Below are positions 14,501-22,216 of a stretch of 35,527 nucleotides of DNA, piece after piece. A model generated the notes under the pieces. The model made no database searches, had not been told where the DNA came from, and worked only from the letters and a program-made list of their open reading frames with translations. Positions within the stretch are counted from its first letter, which is position 1, and every line of letters begins with the position of its first letter. The position numbers and the translations under genes were made by a program. This stretch comes from a virus. The DNA lies in the IMG/VR virus record IMGVR_UViG_3300017963_002993, positions 1-35,527 of that record; one strand, 5' to 3'.

Positions 14501-17280
14501 CACATTTGTTGCAGGATATACCAGGCATATGCAGGGTAGAGATAATCGGTCAATGGCACGGGCTCAAAATACTGGCAACCATTCACCAAGTAACATTGAG
14601 CGCCAAAGTTGCTTAACCCTTGTGGCGTGCTTGACTCGTTGCGCTTGGCACAATACCACCTGTAACCCCGACCATCGGGACCCGTATAGCCGTAGACCCC
14701 GCCATAGTCGGGGCGACAATAGACGCATCGCCGTGATTCGAGCCGACATGCTCGGGGGTTGTAGGCCCCGAAGGCAACTTCGTAAAAGTAGTTGATCTCG
14801 AAAGCGGACACGTTGACTCTAAGGTCTTCATATCCCGCGACGCCATTAACTGTCGAGCCCAAGTAGACTGTTGATTCACACGACTCATGGTCTTGATCTC
14901 CTAAATCATGGGTCACAAATAAGCGTCGATTCGTTACAAGCCCCGCGCCCGGAGCGCCAGGGTCCGTGACAGTCAAACTTAGCGTGTTAGAGTCCTGACA
15001 GAGATTCCCCGCGCGGTCAACCATGCCGCCCGCCGGGATCTGTATTGTATAAGCTCCCGTTGCAAGACAAGGCACATCGAACTCAAAAACAACGTCCGTG
15101 CCTATGATGTTCACCGGGTCCACCGCGCCGCCGTTGATGCTGATGGCCGAAGCAATCACACCTGCGACGGGCCTGTCAAACGTCGCCACAACGTGCGCGA
15201 GCGATCCGGTCCAAATTGTAGGGGCGTCCGTCGTCAATGTCGCCGTGGGACCGTCGCCCAAATACTCGACACTCAGCGTATTGCTTGCCGTGTTGAGGAG
15301 CACACCCGGCCACGTTCCATCAATGCCGACATCCCAGCCCACGGGCGCGCCCGGCCCAGGTCCCAGATATGCGTGATAGCACAGGTCCGCCGGCAACTGG
15401 CATGTAATCATTCCCGAGGTTGCGCCCCCGATCAGGCTTGGCGTGAGGTCGAACGTGTAATGATCGGACGCCACTTGCACCCAGTTGCTCAGGGTAGCGT
15501 TTACAATGTAGAGTTCCGAGGATAACAACCCGCCCACGCCGCCATTGTGAAACTTTAGCACGCACGGAATCGGCCCGCTGTTCACTGTGCTCGCCCCGGT
15601 CGTATATAAGACCGGGTCCGGTTGGTACCAACGATTCAAACCATTGTCAAGGTATGACGCGCCCGTGGTCCAATTGTGAGCAAGCGTGTTCGATACCGCG
15701 TTGTCATTGCCAGCTTCGTCCTTGCAGACAGTCGCCGCGACTTGCACGGACGGACTAGCGCCTTTGACCACGAGCACAAACGTATATTTTGATCCGTCGC
15801 CCCCGAAAGCCTCAATCTCAGCATCCGCATTCGGCGTGATGTCTGCCTCGCTGAAACCATATACCGGCTTCGGCGTAGTCCCGTCCGCTTCGAAAAACTC
15901 CACCATAACATCAATGGCTTTGTTGGTCGTATTCGTCGCTTCACTTGAGGTCAGATCGCAATCCGGAGCGTCGGTGTTGTACTCCAATTTAATCCGCGTT
16001 GCATGCGTCGGCTGCCCGCCCGTCTCATTCGCCGCCCCATAGGGCAATTCAATCGTGACATCTTGCGGGCTTGTGCTAGGATTGTTGACCGTGAAGTGGA
16101 GCCGGTAGTGGTCATCCGCTCCACCAACGCGCGTGAGTGATGTTTTGGTGATATTGGTCACACTGAAATCCGACATCCCCAGGCCGGTCACATCCTCCTT
16201 GAATTGTATGTCGATTGTGTTAGGCGTTGTGTTGAACGTGATCCGCTGCGCGCCTGCCGATGAAAATACCATGCAACAACGCCGCGGCTCAGCGGTCTCA
16301 CTGGAACAGTCCACATCCACCCAATTACCATTGATCAGAGCCCGTACCCAGAAAGACTTTTGGCCGGCGTCATTGACGAAATAGTGAGAGACGGCGCAAT
16401 CGTCGCCGTTGTCATCCTTGAGGCGGAACGCGCCGCTAGACCATTGCGCCGACCGCGAGTCATACACAACTGACTTGCGGACGCCATAGAAAAATGATGG
16501 ATACTCAATAGGATACCAGTCTTGCGGGAAGTTGTATTCCCGGCCAATCCAAATTTGCCGTGTTACTGGGTTCGAATCGCGCGACGTATTGAAGGCGTCT
16601 CCGACATCCTTATCAAGGGTTAGGGTTAGAGTAGATGGGCGAGCAGGAGAAAGCCCCTCTTGGATACCAGAGATCGCCACAATGTGACTGTGCATACCCA
16701 ACGCACAGTTATTACCCAAAAGTGCCACGTAATCCTGAACCTGTATCGGCGTTGCACCGTGGATATAGCCGCGCGGGTCATGGCCTTGGCCAACTGCCGT
16801 ATTGATTACAATTTGGTTTCCGGTTGCGGAGATGACGGTATAGTAAGTGCCATCCTGGAAGTTCGGCTTTTTTGTTCCGTCCCATCCCATGCCACCGTAG
16901 AGCGTGGATTGAAACGCCCCGTTGAAAATGACTGACCACCATCCGTTGGTCCACTTTTCCAATGACCACAAGAATAGCTGCATCATCAGTAATTGATGGT
17001 CGAGATCTTTCGCGCTCTGCGATGCGGTGAACGGATTCGCGCCGACATACTTCCCGCCCTTTGTGTTCGCTAGCGCCCATCCCTTTTTCGATTCGTGATT
17101 GGTGGTTTGCGCCAAGTGACAGTCCTGGCAGTTGGTTATAGGACACCAAACAATCGAGCCGCCCGACATGCTCGGGGCGCAATACGGGAACCCCGAGATA
17201 TATGGGGCAGCTGCCCAGTATCCACCAGGGGCGTCCGAATGCACAAAATGATCAAGCTCGTGTCCCATGTTAGCAGGCAT
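11533..17280 (-). CDS. Giant tail/host-recognition protein (1915 aa)
   Basis: The largest gene in the window, lying where lambda-like phages encode the central tip or fibre protein. The N-terminal 350 residues are rich in Trp, Gly and Cys; the region about 360-560 and again about 640-780 shows immunoglobulin-like beta-sandwich sequence (ATVCKDEAGNDNAVSNTLAH; IPAGGMVDRAGNLCQDSNTL), as in bacterial Big/CBM-like adhesion domains. A cysteine-rich patch follows (CRLESRRCVYCRPDYGG), and the C-terminal thousand residues are aromatic-rich without a domain I recognise. There is no lambda gpJ-like hub sequence. Starts at 17280 and 17268 are both possible and neither has a good ribosome site; translation may be coupled, since the gene overlaps the previous stop. 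Confidence 0.75.
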   Translation of the reverse strand: MPANMGHELDHFVHSDAPGGYWAAAPYISGFPYCAPSMSGGSIVWCPITNCQDCHLAQTTNHESKKGWALANTKGGKYVGANPFTASQSAKDLDHQLLMMQLFLWSLEKWTNGWWSVIFNGAFQSTLYGGMGWDGTKKPNFQDGTYYTVISATGNQIVINTAVGQGHDPRGYIHGATPIQVQDYVALLGNNCALGMHSHIVAISGIQEGLSPARPSTLTLTLDKDVGDAFNTSRDSNPVTRQIWIGREYNFPQDWYPIEYPSFFYGVRKSVVYDSRSAQWSSGAFRLKDDNGDDCAVSHYFVNDAGQKSFWVRALINGNWVDVDCSSETAEPRRCCMVFSSAGAQRITFNTTPNTIDIQFKEDVTGLGMSDFSVTNITKTSLTRVGGADDHYRLHFTVNNPSTSPQDVTIELPYGAANETGGQPTHATRIKLEYNTDAPDCDLTSSEATNTTNKAIDVMVEFFEADGTTPKPVYGFSEADITPNADAEIEAFGGDGSKYTFVLVVKGASPSVQVAATVCKDEAGNDNAVSNTLAHNWTTGASYLDNGLNRWYQPDPVLYTTGASTVNSGPIPCVLKFHNGGVGGLLSSELYIVNATLSNWVQVASDHYTFDLTPSLIGGATSGMITCQLPADLCYHAYLGPGPGAPVGWDVGIDGTWPGVLLNTASNTLSVEYLGDGPTATLTTDAPTIWTGSLAHVVATFDRPVAGVIASAISINGGAVDPVNIIGTDVVFEFDVPCLATGAYTIQIPAGGMVDRAGNLCQDSNTLSLTVTDPGAPGAGLVTNRRLFVTHDLGDQDHESCESTVYLGSTVNGVAGYEDLRVNVSAFEINYFYEVAFGAYNPRACRLESRRCVYCRPDYGGVYGYTGPDGRGYRWYCAKRNESSTPQGLSNFGAQCYLVNGCQYFEPVPLTDYLYPAYAWYILQQMWIGIPGAFAQIFAGDNSIRNWKWQRVGHPSITGFLTPALELAYTPQYTPQFQPQGCGNFGFWDVVEEEFHQGVAHDLTETPTWTTPNTGTPSYGTLPAKLAWEGWCAGRKNQRDNAVLDNDSDPYGEWRSWPFINCWGASRDGSQPITGDLALARYCRLNQGNDTSEQILIPAIAASDGELQVRTHGAVEYNTWRQDLTRTTPADPLAYYGAMVRILPHPHRTDNLVAWSTGYVRSFTPITGGYRIECYLGVHWGQYFWVDPAYGPTIVVSNWYGGYNVVGAPEWARNRNPLGYENATLVNAQGPAKGAREGYVMAFLHPTNPVWLTTWPIGGDPGQEVPAWIITKANGCAGAQLSWQDNGPHKGAADDTFYDDHIAPCGSRPYNEKNWGSKADVLEVADPSGTLAALIAAGTVVAGSRFAVANGTQTFGPEQGDPNFFWTRKYVDNWQAISSADIDEIDFTLGLYAVKLATAQALFAEDEICFRVDAPQGRLSQAAFVSARDINDTLRAMTAIDTTTSEVYTSGDIVTVQAIRYQMLSYFSAPSTRMDWTDSLPDPPQQLVADAIAAKGRTTSIAALYSGNLYTWAAAGLSTDPLGKPWVWNDPDDQRLPPGPGGECPTFPFYGGIEFGPLGATFGYAKWGTWFPYYWYFLGEGYVIDPWYDANDDWFVGNGEIYSWYANFALAAANGFALELNVDVATPVTVDLDNTAVIIYGATYDVSYKASASAIRFPLLDRLPDGVTIAAAYMDVLVTIGTWERYVAWEYYAEFPMGEIKHWNEFHTTDPEPWDHKFRWKYNTQYDGFYTPAVGACPDAENFVLESGDTIGDVYGAAGTYDLVSNPAIPSVKLALVGVKPNGDFDWLGVSLTVRAYYTGDPAATRQSCDVTNIANAYMTYRKRGYLHFALVVISPLATSNAGLNQVIEPISTTPCNSYPWQDNQKVFPLLCKIPHFYLTNPDVTVYDPMTVQFTATSATPMAGAGPLGNLPHFK

Positions 17281-17677
17281 TCATCCAGGCGTAGATATAC
17301 AGCGGGCAGCAATCCCACTTGTCAGTTGCAAGGGCCGCGCCTCCGCAAATGATCGCCGGGCCAGAATCATCGGGAACGAAGACAAGCACTTTGTCGCCCA
17401 CCGAAAAGCCTGGCAAGCTGTCATCCTCCATCAACGCGTTGACAACGTCAAGGCCGGTATCCGCCTTGTTCCAGCCTGCGCTCAGCTGGACGGTAAAGCG
17501 CTTGATCCCGTTTGGGTCCGGGGTTTGCACGGTGGAGACTTCGCCGAAATACATTCCGCCCGCGCCCGGTCCTGGCGACGGGGCAGGACGGCGACCGATG
17601 CGCACGGAGGTGAGGTCGCGCCCGTCCGCGCTTGCCCGCGTCAATGATCTTGCATTCGCAAGTGTATCGTGTGGCAT
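17270..17677 (-). CDS. OB-fold-like baseplate protein (135 aa)
   Basis: Residues about 40-115 show the strand pattern of a small OB/beta-barrel domain: MYFGEVSTVQTPDPNG, RFTVQLSAGW, then FSVGDKVLVFVPDDSGPAII. Barrels like this occur in tail spike and hub proteins (gpV/gp5 type). The N-terminus is basic and Pro-rich and the C-terminus holds three cysteines (WDCCPLYIYAWMNAC). The start overlaps the upstream hub gene as TGATG and the stop lies inside the start region of the giant tail gene. Structural role inferred from context. Confidence 0.6.
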   Translation of the reverse strand: MPHDTLANARSLTRASADGRDLTSVRIGRRPAPSPGPGAGGMYFGEVSTVQTPDPNGIKRFTVQLSAGWNKADTGLDVVNALMEDDSLPGFSVGDKVLVFVPDDSGPAIICGGAALATDKWDCCPLYIYAWMNAC

Positions 17678-19320
17678 CAGTTGGACCCCACATAGTACGT
17701 GGATTGATAACGAACGAAATCATAGTCGATTTGCAAAACAGCCACATCGTCGAGAGTATAGCCGTTGATGTTGATGCTATCGCCAAGCCGAATCGCGGTG
17801 ACAACGGTCGGAAGGGTAATCACCCAAGACGCATCCTCGCCTTGCAACTCTTTCAATCGCGCCTCGCCCCAGTCCTCGAGCTCCGCATCGTCCTTGCGGT
17901 TGTCCGTGTCGCCGCTGATTAGAGACAGGGAACCGTCCGCTTGCACGGAATAGGCCCCGTCGGCGTACATGTCCCAAGCAAAGCCGTCGTCCGTGAGGCG
18001 TTGCCGGCGGTACTTGTAATACGATCCGGTTGTCACGTCGCTTGTTTCTAGCCTCGCCTCATCGAGATAGACGCAGACCAACTTCACCCAGTCCGGCGTT
18101 ATCATCGCCGCCGCCGCGCCATCGGCAAAATCCGGCTTGGCCTGGGGCTCGCTGAACCATACCCAACGGTTGTCCTTGATCGTGAACCCACTCATAACCG
18201 TGCGCGGCGTTCCTTCATCGGCATATTTCACGAGACAGAAAGGCATGGCCTTTCGACTCGAATGATTCGGGTCATCGTCCAACAACTCGCCGAGCACATG
18301 CGGTTGGCGATCCTCGGCAAGGCCCGTGAGTGGATTGGTTACCGATACTGTGGGGATCTCATAACGTCGGCCAACTTCCGCCGCGTATGGCGTATAGTCG
18401 GAATTTGCGGAGCCGTCCTGTGCTTGCTTGACAGTGTATTTCGGCGGGCACAACAACACCGCGCTTTCGATGGTGGCATCCCACGCCTCGGTGAGAGTCA
18501 ATGTCGATTGCACGCGCTTACGTCGCCCTTGCATGGCCAGGCGGTTAACAAGACCGAAATCATCAACGCGATATTGAATGCGTTCGGCAGTCGGGTATCC
18601 GTAGGGTTGATCGCGGGCGGCCAAGTCATTGCGCACGCTATAATTGATTCGCCGCACTGGCCCGGCCCCAATGCGAAATGACGAAAGCAAATCGTTCGTG
18701 TTCGCCGCGTATCGCAAATACGTTCGTCGCCGATTGTCCGAAGCCGCCAAACGTTGCACTTGTTCCAGCGCCACGCCATGCGGCATGCCGAAAACAATTT
18801 GCGGGCCAACCGTTGTCGTCGGGAATGCTCCCGTGTCAAAATGCAAATAGTCGCTGTTGCTGTTCACGGAATATTGAAAGTCCGTGTAGCCATCATGAAT
18901 ATCCGAGCAGATTCGCCGTGAGTTCAGCGCCTCTTTGGGCAAGCCGGTTTCCTCGTCGATTTCGTTATAGTTATAAGAGCACGTGTCATCATTGAGATGG
19001 CCGCGTTCGTCCAGCGCAAGGATTTCCACGCGGTCGCCCATCTCATAGGTCTGGCCCGCCGCCTCAATGTACCCCCGGAACGTTGGCCTTGCACAAATAT
19101 GCGGATTGACGTACACCAACACCGCCGTTCCTTGCGCGAGTAACCGAGTCGGGAACCGCCGTGCTGGAAAGTCTATGCGCGCCTCGGATGGCGCAAACCC
19201 GGAGCGCAACGTCAAACGCCGGAGCACGCCGTCTAGGCGCAGCTTGCCACCGATATAGACCCATACAATGGGTTTGTGAAATCCCGTGGGGCCTGTTCTC
19301 GTTGCGCCGATCCATCCCAT
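17677..19320 (-). CDS. Tail hub-like protein (547 aa)
   Basis: Residues about 15-110 contain IVWVYIGGKLRLDGVLRRLT, RIDFPARRF, VLVYVNPH and FRGYIEAAGQTYEMGDRVEI, a pattern like the first domains of late-control-D/gp44-type hub proteins, where ring-forming barrels close the tail tube. The later part ends with a strand-rich segment (IRLGDSININGYTLDDVAVL). It is preceded by a fibronectin-containing tail protein and followed by a probable OB-fold partner. The start overlaps the upstream stop as TAATG. Family assignment is by pattern only. Confidence 0.6.
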   Translation of the reverse strand: MGWIGATRTGPTGFHKPIVWVYIGGKLRLDGVLRRLTLRSGFAPSEARIDFPARRFPTRLLAQGTAVLVYVNPHICARPTFRGYIEAAGQTYEMGDRVEILALDERGHLNDDTCSYNYNEIDEETGLPKEALNSRRICSDIHDGYTDFQYSVNSNSDYLHFDTGAFPTTTVGPQIVFGMPHGVALEQVQRLAASDNRRRTYLRYAANTNDLLSSFRIGAGPVRRINYSVRNDLAARDQPYGYPTAERIQYRVDDFGLVNRLAMQGRRKRVQSTLTLTEAWDATIESAVLLCPPKYTVKQAQDGSANSDYTPYAAEVGRRYEIPTVSVTNPLTGLAEDRQPHVLGELLDDDPNHSSRKAMPFCLVKYADEGTPRTVMSGFTIKDNRWVWFSEPQAKPDFADGAAAAMITPDWVKLVCVYLDEARLETSDVTTGSYYKYRRQRLTDDGFAWDMYADGAYSVQADGSLSLISGDTDNRKDDAELEDWGEARLKELQGEDASWVITLPTVVTAIRLGDSININGYTLDDVAVLQIDYDFVRYQSTYYVGSN

Positions 19321-20639
19321 TATGATGTCACCGCCGCGCTAATTACTTGGTCGCCGCTCGGTGGCGTTCCGTCACTGATTGCAGTCACTTCATGGCTGTA
19401 TTCGCCATACGCCCCCGATTGGCTATAGGGGCGCACTTTGTAGGTGTAGGTTTGACCTTCCGTCAAACTTCCGCCCGGCAACGCGGAGCCGTCGTCATCC
19501 ACGGAATACTCGCCGTCTGCCTGATAGGCCACCGTGTCAAACTCCGTATCATCGCGGTAGAAGGCAACGCCGCCCGTCTCCGGCACGTCCGCCGTGCATG
19601 TGACGCGAATATCGCCAGCGATAATGCTTTCCGCGCGGATGTCGTAGATCGTGTCCGGTGGCGCTCCCGCAATGTAGGTAAGCCCGCCCGCGCCATCGTC
19701 AATGTATTGGAAGTCGAGCGTCGCAATGTTCGCAATTCCACCATAGCCATTTACGGCCATCACGGCAACGCGCCATGTTCCCGCGAAAACTTGCAGGGTC
19801 AATGTCGTGGCGCCTGGGTATCGTCTCCGGCAATAGGCCCAGCGCGTATCAGCAAAAGGCAGCTCATCAAAAAACGGGAATTGATTGACCGCCCATAAAT
19901 AGCCCATTGTGCCAGAGCCGCCCGTCTCCGTAAAACTGAACGTCTGTGCGCGACTTTCTCCGGTTCCGATGTCGTCGAGGCTATGCGTTATCTCGGTAAT
20001 GGTCGCGGGCGCGGCCGTTATGGTTGCCGTTGCCGTCTCTCCGTTATCGCCGCCCACGCCATTCCCTATATTACCGGCAATGTCGCGATACAGGATCTTG
20101 AATTCATACGTGCCTGTCGATAAATCAGAAACAACATATGACCGGAGCTCTTTTTGTTCTATGGTCGCAAGTAGCGTGTCCGCGCCCAAACCGTCGCCCT
20201 CGTCATAGTATATTAGATAGGCGTCGAAATCATCCTCGTCGGGCGAATCCGACCACGACAAAATAACATTGTCGCCCACCGGATAAGCGTAGAAGAAGGC
20301 CGTGCCGTCGAGAATGTCCTGGGCAGGATCGCGCAACGTGCCAAGGATGTTCACCATCTTCAGCCATGTGCCCGCGGGCGTCCAAGGCAAGAGAAACAAG
20401 TCCGCGTCTTGCTGCACGGTCTCACGCACGCCATCAACGAAAACATGCCAGTCGTATTCCTCGTCATCTATGTATGAGGGTATGATTGCCTCGCCGCGCA
20501 ACGTGGGCTGCCCGTCCGCATAAAGCAATAAGTTACTGTCAAGACCAAGGCCCGCAACACGACCGAAGCGCGGAGCGTAAACAAGCCCATCAACCCAGGG
20601 TTCCATGTTTAATATGTCATGCCCAAAGACTGGCATCAT
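19320..20639 (-). CDS. Tail protein with fibronectin III-like domains (439 aa)
   Basis: After an N-terminal unique region (to about residue 110) come two or more Ig/FN3-like beta sandwiches: GDNVILSWSDSPDEDDFDAY with LSTGTYEFKILYRDIAGNIG, and later DIRVTCTADVPETGGVAFYR with TYTYKVRPYSQSGAYGEYS. Such domains are common in siphophage tail tip and fibre proteins and probably aid surface contact. Two adjacent ATGs (20639, 20636) follow a modest AGGG; the previous gene stops one base upstream. Confidence 0.7.
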   Translation of the reverse strand: MMPVFGHDILNMEPWVDGLVYAPRFGRVAGLGLDSNLLLYADGQPTLRGEAIIPSYIDDEEYDWHVFVDGVRETVQQDADLFLLPWTPAGTWLKMVNILGTLRDPAQDILDGTAFFYAYPVGDNVILSWSDSPDEDDFDAYLIYYDEGDGLGADTLLATIEQKELRSYVVSDLSTGTYEFKILYRDIAGNIGNGVGGDNGETATATITAAPATITEITHSLDDIGTGESRAQTFSFTETGGSGTMGYLWAVNQFPFFDELPFADTRWAYCRRRYPGATTLTLQVFAGTWRVAVMAVNGYGGIANIATLDFQYIDDGAGGLTYIAGAPPDTIYDIRAESIIAGDIRVTCTADVPETGGVAFYRDDTEFDTVAYQADGEYSVDDDGSALPGGSLTEGQTYTYKVRPYSQSGAYGEYSHEVTAISDGTPPSGDQVISAAVTS

Positions 20640-21329
20640 TTACCCTGGCAATAGGAATATGGTAGGGTTCGTCGGCAAACCTGGAATGGGGCTTTCTTGC
20701 TGTGCAGTGATGCGGAGATGTTCCCCCGGCTGAAATTTGAGGCGGTTGGGAAAGGCAGTCCAGCCGCTTCCATGTGTTCCATCGCTCACTGTTATGTCTG
20801 CGGATTTGCTACCCACGTCGGCATCGCCCGACGCTTTTTGTATTCGGAAAACAAGATCGGCGCCCGTTGGCCCTTCGTCCATGATAACCTGCCCAGCAGC
20901 GAAACCCGCGCCATACTCGAACTCTATGGTATCATGCAGGTCGAGATTGCCGCCCGAGGAGTCCATGACTCCGTGCTTGTAAATCGTCACGGGGCGATCC
21001 CACCATTTGAAGAGGCGACCATAGCCGACATACGTAAAGTAGAGCGTGACTTGTGAACTTGTCAAAACCCGCCCGGTCGTTTTATCCAACACACATTCAT
21101 TCGTGCTCGGGACGCCCATCTTCAGAACATCATAGCGCGTACCGCCCAAATCTTGCGCCGTTGCCGCGCCATAGGTCGCGTCAGTGTTCCCGATTACCTG
21201 ATCATTTGTTGCCTCTTGTAGCCATCCCGCGTAGTAGGTCACTGCATTTATGGTGACCGCAACGGAGCACGTGACTATTTCGTTTGTTACGTCGTGGCCG
21301 TCCGCGTAAAACTCTGTTTGGACGCTCAT
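20640..21329 (-). CDS. Probable tail-tip protein, unknown family (229 aa)
   Basis: GGAG lies nine bases before the ATG. The sequence is beta-rich throughout (IVTCSVAVTINAVTYYAGWL; VTLYFTYVGYGRLFKWWDRP; LKFQPGEHLRITAQQ) with no signal or membrane segment. It lies between a small post-tape-measure gene and the FN3 protein, where distal-tail or minor tail proteins are encoded. No family is recognised. Confidence 0.6.
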   Translation of the reverse strand: MSVQTEFYADGHDVTNEIVTCSVAVTINAVTYYAGWLQEATNDQVIGNTDATYGAATAQDLGGTRYDVLKMGVPSTNECVLDKTTGRVLTSSQVTLYFTYVGYGRLFKWWDRPVTIYKHGVMDSSGGNLDLHDTIEFEYGAGFAAGQVIMDEGPTGADLVFRIQKASGDADVGSKSADITVSDGTHGSGWTAFPNRLKFQPGEHLRITAQQESPIPGLPTNPTIFLLPG

Positions 21330-21341
21330 AGATAGGCTCCG

Positions 21342-21758
21342 TCAATAATAATGGACCCAACGCCCCCGCCAGACGCATTGCCAACCATAGCCGGACGGGG
21401 CGGCCACGGCGCGCTGTATTGGGCCGCTCTCGAAATCCACAAGGCGCATATTGGTGAACGAGCCGACGGAAAACGTCAGGGTTGCAATCACATACGTGAT
21501 GCGCGCCGTATCAATCGAGGCGATCAGTGTTTTCAGCGTTCCCTCGGAAGACGCACACAGGCGATTTCGGAAGATGCCTTCCTCGGCAAACACGAACTGC
21601 TTGCTATCCTCTTCGGTTTGACGCGTGCCCAAGACCATGTAATCGCGCCCCGAACAATGCGGATATACAATATCCTTCACTTCCCCGTCTTGGGCGTTGC
21701 GCCCGGCGAGATGATGCCATTCGCCAAATGTCACGCCACCCCAGCTGAGCGCGGTCAT
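21342..21758 (-). CDS. Minor tail protein candidate (138 aa)
   Basis: The start overlaps the preceding stop as ATGA. The sequence alternates strands and loops (MTALSWGGVTFGEWHHLAGR, RITYVIATLTFSVGSFTNM) and has a hydrophobic, aromatic C-terminus (GYGWQCVWRGRWVHYY). Position after the tape measure matches lambda gpM/distal tail proteins, which are often about this size, but no clear motif supports it. Confidence 0.55.
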   Translation of the reverse strand: MTALSWGGVTFGEWHHLAGRNAQDGEVKDIVYPHCSGRDYMVLGTRQTEEDSKQFVFAEEGIFRNRLCASSEGTLKTLIASIDTARITYVIATLTFSVGSFTNMRLVDFESGPIQRAVAAPSGYGWQCVWRGRWVHYY

Positions 21759-22195
21759 TTTTCGATTTCCTTTGGCAAGTCCCCATTTAGGATGGCAGCC
21801 TCTTCTTGCAGTTGCGCGAGCATGCTTTGGAGTTGTGTTTGGCCCTGCGCGTTGATCGTCAATGCGGCCCTGAGCAAGTACGGCTTGAGATCCGGCAGCT
21901 CGTCGTAGATCTTCCCGATGGCCCCGGCGCCATAGCCTTCCTGGGAACGCAGCATCACGCGCGAGCGTAGGAGCAAGTGCATTTCCGACGGGGCAATCTT
22001 TTCATTGGTCACCGCGTCGCAGAGCTCCTTGTCAATGTAGCCCTCGAAAAATTGCGGGTTGTCGCTCGCGTATCGCATGAGCACCACCTTCACCGGGTCT
22101 GCTGGCACGGTCTCTCGCGGCGCTTGCGACCTTTGCGCTTGGGCCGCCCACAAACAACCCATGATAACTACGACAATCAGCGTTACTCGTTTCAT
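21755..22195 (-). CDS. Exported or lipid-anchored protein in the tail operon (146 aa)
   Basis: AAAGGGG precedes the ATG. Residues 1-20 form a signal sequence (MKRVTLIVVVIMGCLWAAQA). Two readings are possible: a lipobox ending at Cys14 (IMGC) or signal peptidase I cleavage after AQA. The mature part is helical with many Leu/Arg and ends in a Gln-rich coil (GQTQLQSMLAQLQEEAAI). It is translationally coupled to the next tail gene. An envelope-directed protein here might aid DNA entry or superinfection exclusion; this is inference. Confidence 0.65.
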   Translation of the reverse strand: MKRVTLIVVVIMGCLWAAQAQRSQAPRETVPADPVKVVLMRYASDNPQFFEGYIDKELCDAVTNEKIAPSEMHLLLRSRVMLRSQEGYGAGAIGKIYDELPDLKPYLLRAALTINAQGQTQLQSMLAQLQEEAAILNGDLPKEIEK

Positions 22196-22216
22196 TACTC
22201 TAACCCCTTTCGTAAG

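Noticed and set aside
11533-17280. HELDH (HExxH) at residues 7-11 and CQDCH (CxxCH) near residue 53 of the giant tail protein
   Set aside because: The zinc-protease motif is at the extreme N-terminus without the usual flanking hydrophobic residues or a third ligand, and a single CxxCH in a protein with no signal peptide is not convincing for haem c.
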